Assembly (NCBI GenBank): GCA_045586385.1
Contig: JAZNAE010000091.1
Coordinates: forward strand, 214,794-278,793
DNA: 64,000 bases
Direction of reading: 5' to 3'
From: Suilimivivens sp045586385
GTDB lineage: Bacteria > Bacillota > Clostridia > Lachnospirales > Lachnospiraceae
Positions 59,013 to 64,000 of this stretch are shown in pieces. A model generated the notes under the pieces. It saw nothing but the letters and a program-made list of their open reading frames with translations. It was not told the DNA's origin and made no database searches. A program made the translations under genes and the position numbers. Position 1 is the first letter of the stretch. Each line of letters begins with the position of its first letter.

Positions 59013-60188
59013 TTATTCTTCAGTTGTCGCCTCTGCAGCTGCTGTTTCTTCTGCAATTACTGCTTCGATATCAACGGATACTACATCTGCATCATCATCT
59101 TCTACCTTTTCCTGTGCAGGTGCTTCTTCCGGTTCGGGAGCAAACATTGCTTTTACACTTAAACTGATCTTCTTATCATCTTCGTTAAAGTCTACAACCT
59201 TAGCTGTTACTTCATCGCCAACTTTAAGTACATCAGCAGGCTTTTCGATATGATCTTTGGAAATCTGTGATACATGAAGTAATGCATCTACACCGGTTTC
59301 TAATTCAACAAATGCACCGAAATCTGTCATTCTTGCAACCTTACCGGTTACTACATTTCCTACTGCATATTTTGTTGTTGCATCCTTCCAGGGATTTGCA
59401 TCTTCAAACTTAAGACTGAGTGCAATCTTAGTTCCTGTAATTTCTTTTACAAATACTTTAACTGCATCACCAACTTTAAATACTTTCTTGGGATTTTCAA
59501 CACGTCCCCAAGACATTTCGGAAATATGAAGAAGTCCGTCTGCACCGCCGATATCGATAAATGCACCGAAATCTGTTACGTTCTTAACGGTACCTTCTAC
59601 CACATCACCAACTTTGATGCTTTCAAGAAGCTTCTTCTGCATTTCTGCCTTCTCTGCAGAAAGGAGCTGTCTGCGGTCACCGATATATCTTCTTCTCTTA
59701 GGATTGTATTCACTGATTACAAACTGGATTTCCTGTCCTGCGTATTTGGATAAATCCTTTTCATATACGTCAGACACAAGGCTTGCAGGAATAAAGATTC
59801 TTACTTCATCCACAACAACACTTAATCCGCCATCAAGTACCTGAGATACTTTTGCTGTAAGCACTTCTTTATTGTTGAATGCTTCTTCAATTCTCTTATT
59901 ACCTCTGTCAGCAGCAAGTCTCTTATAGGTTAAGAGAACCTGTCCTTCGCCGTCGTTTACCTTGAGAACTTTTACTTCCATGGTATCACCGGGCTTAGCT
60001 ACTGTAGTTAAATCTACATTAGGTTCATTGGTATATTCGTTTCTTGTTAATATACCGTCTGACTTGTAGCCGATATTAAGAATGATTTCTTCAGGCTTAA
60101 CATCAATGACTGTACCTTCTACTACCTCTCCTGTATGTATTGTCTTTAATGATTCTTCCAACATTTGTTCAAAAGTTAACTCTGACAT
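59013..60188 (-). CDS. rpsA: S1-domain protein, 30S ribosomal protein S1-like
   Basis: A 391-residue protein with four S1 RNA-binding domains. The first (about 17-85) starts GEVVEGTVIDVKPEEIIL. The second (about 105-175) is more divergent. The third (about 190-258) and fourth (about 275-345) have GTVKNVTDFGAFIDI and GKVARMTDFGAFVEL. An acidic, Ala-rich tail follows. Firmicute S1 has fewer domains than the six of E. coli, which fits. GGAGG is 9 nt upstream of the ATG at 60188. It overlaps ispH by 20 bp. Confidence 0.93.
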   Translation of the reverse strand: MSELTFEQMLEESLKTIHTGEVVEGTVIDVKPEEIILNIGYKSDGILTRNEYTNEPNVDLTTVAKPGDTMEVKVLKVNDGEGQVLLTYKRLAADRGNKRIEEAFNNKEVLTAKVSQVLDGGLSVVVDEVRIFIPASLVSDVYEKDLSKYAGQEIQFVISEYNPKRRRYIGDRRQLLSAEKAEMQKKLLESIKVGDVVEGTVKNVTDFGAFIDIGGADGLLHISEMSWGRVENPKKVFKVGDAVKVFVKEITGTKIALSLKFEDANPWKDATTKYAVGNVVTGKVARMTDFGAFVELETGVDALLHVSQISKDHIEKPADVLKVGDEVTAKVVDFNEDDKKISLSVKAMFAPEPEEAPAQEKVEDDDADVVSVDIEAVIAEETAAAEATTEE

Positions 60189-61017
60189 AATTTTGAACCT
60201 CCTCAATAATATTGTTGGGGGTGGAAGCCCCCGCAGTAATTCCCACCAGAGAAGCAGTTTTAGGCAGATCTAAATGCAAATCTTCCAGTGTTTGTATAAA
60301 ATATGTGGATGCACATTTCTCACTGCATATTTCATACAGCTTACGTGTATTCGAACTGTGCTTACCACCTATTATTATCATTGCGTCGACTTTAGCCGCT
60401 ATCTCTCCGGCCTCTGTCTGTCTTTCTTCTGTTGCATTACAGATAGTATTTACAACATTAATATTGTAACCTTTTTTTTCAAAAATTTCAACTAATTCTT
60501 TAAATTTGTTGTAGTTAAATGTCGTTTGGGACACAACACAAACAGATTGTCTGTCAGGTACCGTAAATTTTTCTGCTTCTTCAACAGACTCAAGCACTGT
60601 TGCCGGGGTACATGACCACCCCTTAATCCCTTCCACCTCCGGATGTCCGGGATTGCCGATAATCACAATTTTACTCCCCTGCGCACTTTCTTTTTCGACA
60701 ATTTTATGAATTCTTTTCACAAAAGGACAGGTCGCATCCACACACTCAAGCCCCTTTTCCTCTATTAAATCATATATTTTTTTCGACACACCGTGAGATC
60801 TGATAACCACGGTTCCTTCTGCAAGTGCCCTAAGCTCCTCTTCAGTTTCCAATACGGAAACGCCCTTTTCTTCCAAGTCTTTTACTACTTCTTCATTATG
60901 AATGATGGGGCCGTAAGTATATATCTTTTTACCGGAACCCGTTTGTTCATAAACCCGTTCCACGGCTCTTTTTACACCAAAACAAAATCCGGCACTTTTT
61001 GCAAGAATGACTTCCAT
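60169..61017 (-). CDS. ispH: 4-hydroxy-3-methylbut-2-enyl diphosphate reductase
   Basis: The last step of the MEP isoprenoid pathway. The 282 residues have the three FeS Cys of IspH: C12 in AGFCFGVKRAVE, C96 in VDATCPFVKRIH and the third in NTICNATEERQ. The HGV and SSNTRKLYEI elements are also present. In many Clostridia ispH is fused to rpsA; here the two are separate but overlap by 20 bp, which keeps them linked. It lies between cmk and rpsA. Confidence 0.97.
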   Translation of the reverse strand: MEVILAKSAGFCFGVKRAVERVYEQTGSGKKIYTYGPIIHNEEVVKDLEEKGVSVLETEEELRALAEGTVVIRSHGVSKKIYDLIEEKGLECVDATCPFVKRIHKIVEKESAQGSKIVIIGNPGHPEVEGIKGWSCTPATVLESVEEAEKFTVPDRQSVCVVSQTTFNYNKFKELVEIFEKKGYNINVVNTICNATEERQTEAGEIAAKVDAMIIIGGKHSSNTRKLYEICSEKCASTYFIQTLEDLHLDLPKTASLVGITAGASTPNNIIEEVQNYVRVNF

Positions 61018-61065
61018 CTAAATTCTCCCTGATCCCTAAATATAATTTTTCAACATAAATGCTAC

Positions 61066-61722
61066 TTACTTACAAAGGCTCATAATCTTATCAGCCACTT
61101 CATCAATTGTCATATCGGATGAATCTATCAAGATTGCATCTTCTGCCTGGCGTAAAGGTGCAATCGGACGATTCATGTCCTGTTTATCACGTGCAATAAT
61201 ATCCTCTTCAATTTTTTGAATATCACAGGATTCTCCCTTTGCAGTAAGTTCATCATAACGGCGTTTTGCACGCACTGCTGCAGAGGCCGTTAAATATACT
61301 TTCACATCTGCCCCCGGCAACACACAGGTTCCGATATCTCTTCCGTCCATCACCACGTCAGCGGTATCTGCAAGTTCCTTTTGGAGTGCAGTAAGACGCT
61401 CTCTTACCTTAGGATTTTTACTGGTTACGGAAGCCATATTTCCCACTTCCTCTGTCCGGATTACACCATTTACATTGTTTCCGTTTAGCAATACTACCTG
61501 CTCACCGTTTTCATATCGGATGGTAATATCCGCACCCATACACTTTTCCGCAATCTTGTCTGCATCCTGCGGGTCAACTCCTTCAGAAAGCAGATAAAAT
61601 GCCATAGCACGATACATGGCCCCTGTATCCACATAAATAAATCCTTTTTCTTTTGCCACTTTCTTCGCTATAGTGCTTTTTCCTGCTCCGGCAGGACCAT
61701 CTATTGCTATCTGATAACTCAT
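61066..61722 (-). CDS. cmk: cytidylate kinase
   Basis: Phosphorylates CMP and dCMP. The 218 residues contain the P-loop GPAGAGKSTIAKKVA near residue 10, then VDTGAMYRAMAFYLL, and the DGRDIGTCVLPGADVKVYLTA motif near residue 155. The start at 61722 has AAGGA upstream; a longer frame into the flavoprotein gene is unlikely. It is 20 bp after that gene and 48 bp before ispH, in one minus-strand unit. The cmk-ispH-rpsA order is a classic clostridial cluster. Confidence 0.97.
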   Translation of the reverse strand: MSYQIAIDGPAGAGKSTIAKKVAKEKGFIYVDTGAMYRAMAFYLLSEGVDPQDADKIAEKCMGADITIRYENGEQVVLLNGNNVNGVIRTEEVGNMASVTSKNPKVRERLTALQKELADTADVVMDGRDIGTCVLPGADVKVYLTASAAVRAKRRYDELTAKGESCDIQKIEEDIIARDKQDMNRPIAPLRQAEDAILIDSSDMTIDEVADKIMSLCK

Positions 61723-61742
61723 TAAAATTCCTTCTTTCTGTT

Positions 61743-62990
61743 TTAATTTTCTGCCGCCGATACCCCTGCCAGATAACCTGTAGACCACGCAATCTGTAAG
61801 TTGAATCCTCCGGTCACGGCATCCAAATCAAGAACCTCTCCTGCAAAATATAAGTTTTTCACCAATTTAGATTCCAAGGTAGATGGATTGACTTCTTTTA
61901 CGTGTACGCCTCCTTGGGTAATAATCGCTTCTTTAAAGTCACGTGTCCCGGTAACATGCATGGTTAAATTTTTAAGTAAATCAACCAATCTTGCTCTTTC
62001 TTCTCTCGTAATTTCATTAACCTTCTTTTCCGGCAATATACCTGACAATTTCATAATAACCGGAACCATTTTGGCAGGTAGTAGTCCATCTAAACTGTTT
62101 TTAAACTGTTTATTCTTATTTTCCTCAAAATCACGAAGAATCCGCTTGTCAAGTTGCTGTGCCGTCAACGCCGGTTTTAAATCTATGAATAGCGTAACCG
62201 GTTGTCCTAAATATTTTTTCACATAATGGCTGCTTGCACTTAATATAAGTGGTCCACTTACGCCAAAATGAGTAAAAAGCATTTCCCCGAAGCCTTCATA
62301 TATCCTCTTTTTGTCACTCTGCAAAAAAATCCCTACATTTTTCAGTGCAAGTCCTTGCATTGCCATGCACCAGGTTTCTTCAACAGTAAATGGAACCAGT
62401 GCCGGCTTTATCTCTTTAATGGAATGACCGGCATCTATCGCAAACCGGTAGCCATCACCGGTTGAGCCTGTTGCTTCATAGGATTTCCCTCCGGTAGCAA
62501 TAATCACTTTATCCGCACACAATTTTTGCCCGTCTGAAAGGATGACTCCGACTACTTCTTTCCGCTCTTCTGTTTCCTCAAAAAGAAGTTCTTTTACCTT
62601 TGTGTGCAGACGTACATCTACTTTATTTTGTGTCATTTTTCGATTCAGTGCTGCAATCACATCCGAGGAATGATCTGAAACAGGAAAAATGCGTTCTCCC
62701 CGTTCTTCTTTACATTTACAACCCGCTTCCTCAAAAAAACGGATCACTGCCTGATTATCCAACTGGTAAAAAGCACTGTATAAAAATTTACCGTTGCTGA
62801 TTACATGATCGAAAAACTTCTCTGTTTCACAGGCATTGGTAATATTACATCTTCCTTTTCCCGTAATAAAAACCTTTTTTCCGGTCTTTTCATTTTGCTC
62901 AAGTAAGGTTACCTTTGCACCATGCTCCGATGCAGCAATTGCCGCCATCATTCCGGCAGCGCCGGCACCTATTACAATTACGCTATTCAT
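61743..62990 (-). CDS. HI0933-family flavoprotein (NAD(P)/FAD-dependent oxidoreductase)
   Basis: A 415-residue flavoprotein. The FAD-binding motif VIGAGAAGMMAAIAASEHGA is at the N-terminus, the segment GKGRCNITNACE follows near residue 50, and TGGKSYEATGSTGDGY lies near residue 165. The C-terminal FAD contact is DLDAVTGGFNLQIAWSTGYLAG. This family is variously annotated as aminoacetone oxidase, BaiN or HI0933-like; its physiological substrate is generally unknown. It lies between the RpiR regulator (26 bp upstream) and cmk. Confidence 0.9.
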   Translation of the reverse strand: MNSVIVIGAGAAGMMAAIAASEHGAKVTLLEQNEKTGKKVFITGKGRCNITNACETEKFFDHVISNGKFLYSAFYQLDNQAVIRFFEEAGCKCKEERGERIFPVSDHSSDVIAALNRKMTQNKVDVRLHTKVKELLFEETEERKEVVGVILSDGQKLCADKVIIATGGKSYEATGSTGDGYRFAIDAGHSIKEIKPALVPFTVEETWCMAMQGLALKNVGIFLQSDKKRIYEGFGEMLFTHFGVSGPLILSASSHYVKKYLGQPVTLFIDLKPALTAQQLDKRILRDFEENKNKQFKNSLDGLLPAKMVPVIMKLSGILPEKKVNEITREERARLVDLLKNLTMHVTGTRDFKEAIITQGGVHVKEVNPSTLESKLVKNLYFAGEVLDLDAVTGGFNLQIAWSTGYLAGVSAAEN

Positions 62991-63016
62991 ATATCCGAAC
63001 GTTGCCTTCCTATGTT

Positions 63017-63946
63017 TTATACCTCTTCCTCTGTTTTCATAAGTGAATAATTCAGCATGGGATCTTCATCGATAAAATTAATCTCATCGTTTAAATAAAC
63101 CTGATAATTATTCCATACTTCTTCCAATGTTTCCAGATTACGCTTTACATCCTCCGGCTTTTTTAAGCATAGTGCAACCACAAGTGCATTAATTACACTA
63201 AGCGGAGCAACCAATGAATCTACAATGGAAACCATATCACTTCTTGCAAGTAAGTTGCAGGACGAATATAAATTCATAGGGGAATGAATGCTGTCTGTAA
63301 TCGTAATCACCTTTGCATTTCTGTCATTTGCAAACTCCATTGCCTTTAATGTACGCATGGAATATCTGGGAAAACTGATACCGATAATGGCATCCTTTTC
63401 ACCGATACGAATCATCTGTTCAAACATTTCCGTCACGCTGGTGGTTTTTACCAACACAATATTTCCCCGAATCATATTTAAATAAAAATGCAGAAAATCT
63501 GCCAGAGGCTCACAGCTTCTTACCCCTACCAGATAAACCGTTTCTGCTTCCAATATAATATCTACCGCAGCTTCGAATGCCACCGCATCCAAATTAACGA
63601 TGGTATCCTTAATTTTCTCAATATCTGCCGTTAATACGGAATTTAAAATTTCGGACTGTGTGCTTTTTCCATACTTTGCATCAATTTTTTCCACGGAATT
63701 CAACTTGTTTTTCACCCATTCTTCCAGTGCTTTCTGGAATTCCGGATATCCTTCATAGCCAAGCCCCGATGCAAAACGCACCACTGTGGATTCGCTGACT
63801 CCGACTGTCTCACCAAGCTTTGCCGCTGTCATGAAAACAGCCTGGTCATAATTATCAGAAATGTAAGCAGCAATCGCCTTATGCCCCTTACTCATCTTCA
63901 TATATTTATCATTCATCCGCGTAATGATATCGTGCTGTTGTTCCAT
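63017..63946 (-). CDS. MurR/RpiR-family transcriptional regulator
   Basis: A 309-residue regulator. Residues about 1-80 are the HTH_6 domain (YMKMSKGHKAIAAYI, ESTVVRFASGLGYEGYPEFQ). Residues about 120-260 are a SIS domain, which usually binds phosphosugars (YLVGVRSCEPLADFLHFYLN, ISFPRYSMRTLKAMEFA). It is the first gene of the unit leading to cheR, with AAGGAAT before the ATG. No sugar operon lies in the window to suggest a ligand, and the region to the right edge (63947-64000) shows nothing else. Confidence 0.93.
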   Translation of the reverse strand: MEQQHDIITRMNDKYMKMSKGHKAIAAYISDNYDQAVFMTAAKLGETVGVSESTVVRFASGLGYEGYPEFQKALEEWVKNKLNSVEKIDAKYGKSTQSEILNSVLTADIEKIKDTIVNLDAVAFEAAVDIILEAETVYLVGVRSCEPLADFLHFYLNMIRGNIVLVKTTSVTEMFEQMIRIGEKDAIIGISFPRYSMRTLKAMEFANDRNAKVITITDSIHSPMNLYSSCNLLARSDMVSIVDSLVAPLSVINALVVALCLKKPEDVKRNLETLEEVWNNYQVYLNDEINFIDEDPMLNYSLMKTEEEV

Positions 63947-64000
63947 TTTATATTCCTTCCCAATTCACTCCGTAATACTTACCTATTTAAATGAATGATA

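Overview
The window reads as chromosomal DNA of an anaerobic, low-to-moderate GC Firmicute, most likely a member of the Lachnospiraceae (Clostridia). The support is a six-gene Rnf complex, a Re-type citrate synthase beside an isocitrate dehydrogenase, ATP-type PEP carboxykinase, Rex, a T-box in front of pheST, BspA-like leucine-rich surface proteins with a sortase, SleB/SpoIID-type wall proteins, and AGGAGG ribosome binding sites with TTGACA/TATAAT promoters. No prophage, transposase, CRISPR array, rRNA or tRNA was seen. The family assignment is inference from gene content; no 16S gene is present.

Layout from left to right. 1-5.1 kb (minus): a cut CNNM/CorC-type membrane protein, the ndoA (MazF-type) toxin without an adjacent antitoxin, alr, nnr, a coiled-coil protein and rex. 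Back-to-back promoters separate rex from a plus-strand ABC-F ATPase. 7.2-10.6 kb (minus): a Re-citrate synthase, GntR regulator and isocitrate dehydrogenase operon for making 2-oxoglutarate, with a palindromic operator candidate on its promoter. 10.6-20.5 kb (minus): a surface module of a class B-like sortase, two giant LRR_5 proteins sharing an unusual anchor (PxTGDxxHPKW), then a subtilisin-like protease. 20.5-22.4 kb: a repeat-bearing non-coding stretch followed by three small plus-strand genes, the first a Gly/Cys-rich microprotein behind a SigK-like promoter. 22.4-36.6 kb: leuS, an EF-G paralogue, tyrA, VanZ, PilZ, queA, an M18 aminopeptidase, and pheST with its T-box and a YihY-type membrane protein.

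36.6-49.3 kb: a SpoIID-like protein, a probable 6S RNA, pckA divergent from a Si-type citrate synthase, thrC, a SleB-type hydrolase, an AP2/degenerate-HNH protein, a GH25-like protein that seems to have lost catalytic residues, ApbE and an aldo-keto reductase with FeS clusters. 49.3-54.9 kb (minus): rnfCDGEAB. RnfE carries a roughly 200-residue tail with a Cys cluster and four AT-hook-like repeats, the most unusual feature of the window. 55-64 kb: a YprB-type nuclease, an orphan lipoprotein, sstT, and an operon running RpiR regulator, flavoprotein, cmk, ispH, rpsA, cheR.

Functionally, Rnf couples reduced ferredoxin to NAD+ reduction and ion pumping. ApbE, only about 1.5 kb beyond rnfB, would attach FMN to RnfG and RnfD. 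The two citrate synthases, isocitrate dehydrogenase and PEP carboxykinase outline an incomplete oxidative TCA branch feeding glutamate, and Rex would sense NADH/NAD+. The sortase and LRR proteins form a self-contained cell-surface operon. Translation genes (leuS, pheST, EF-G2, rpsA, queA) are scattered through the window.
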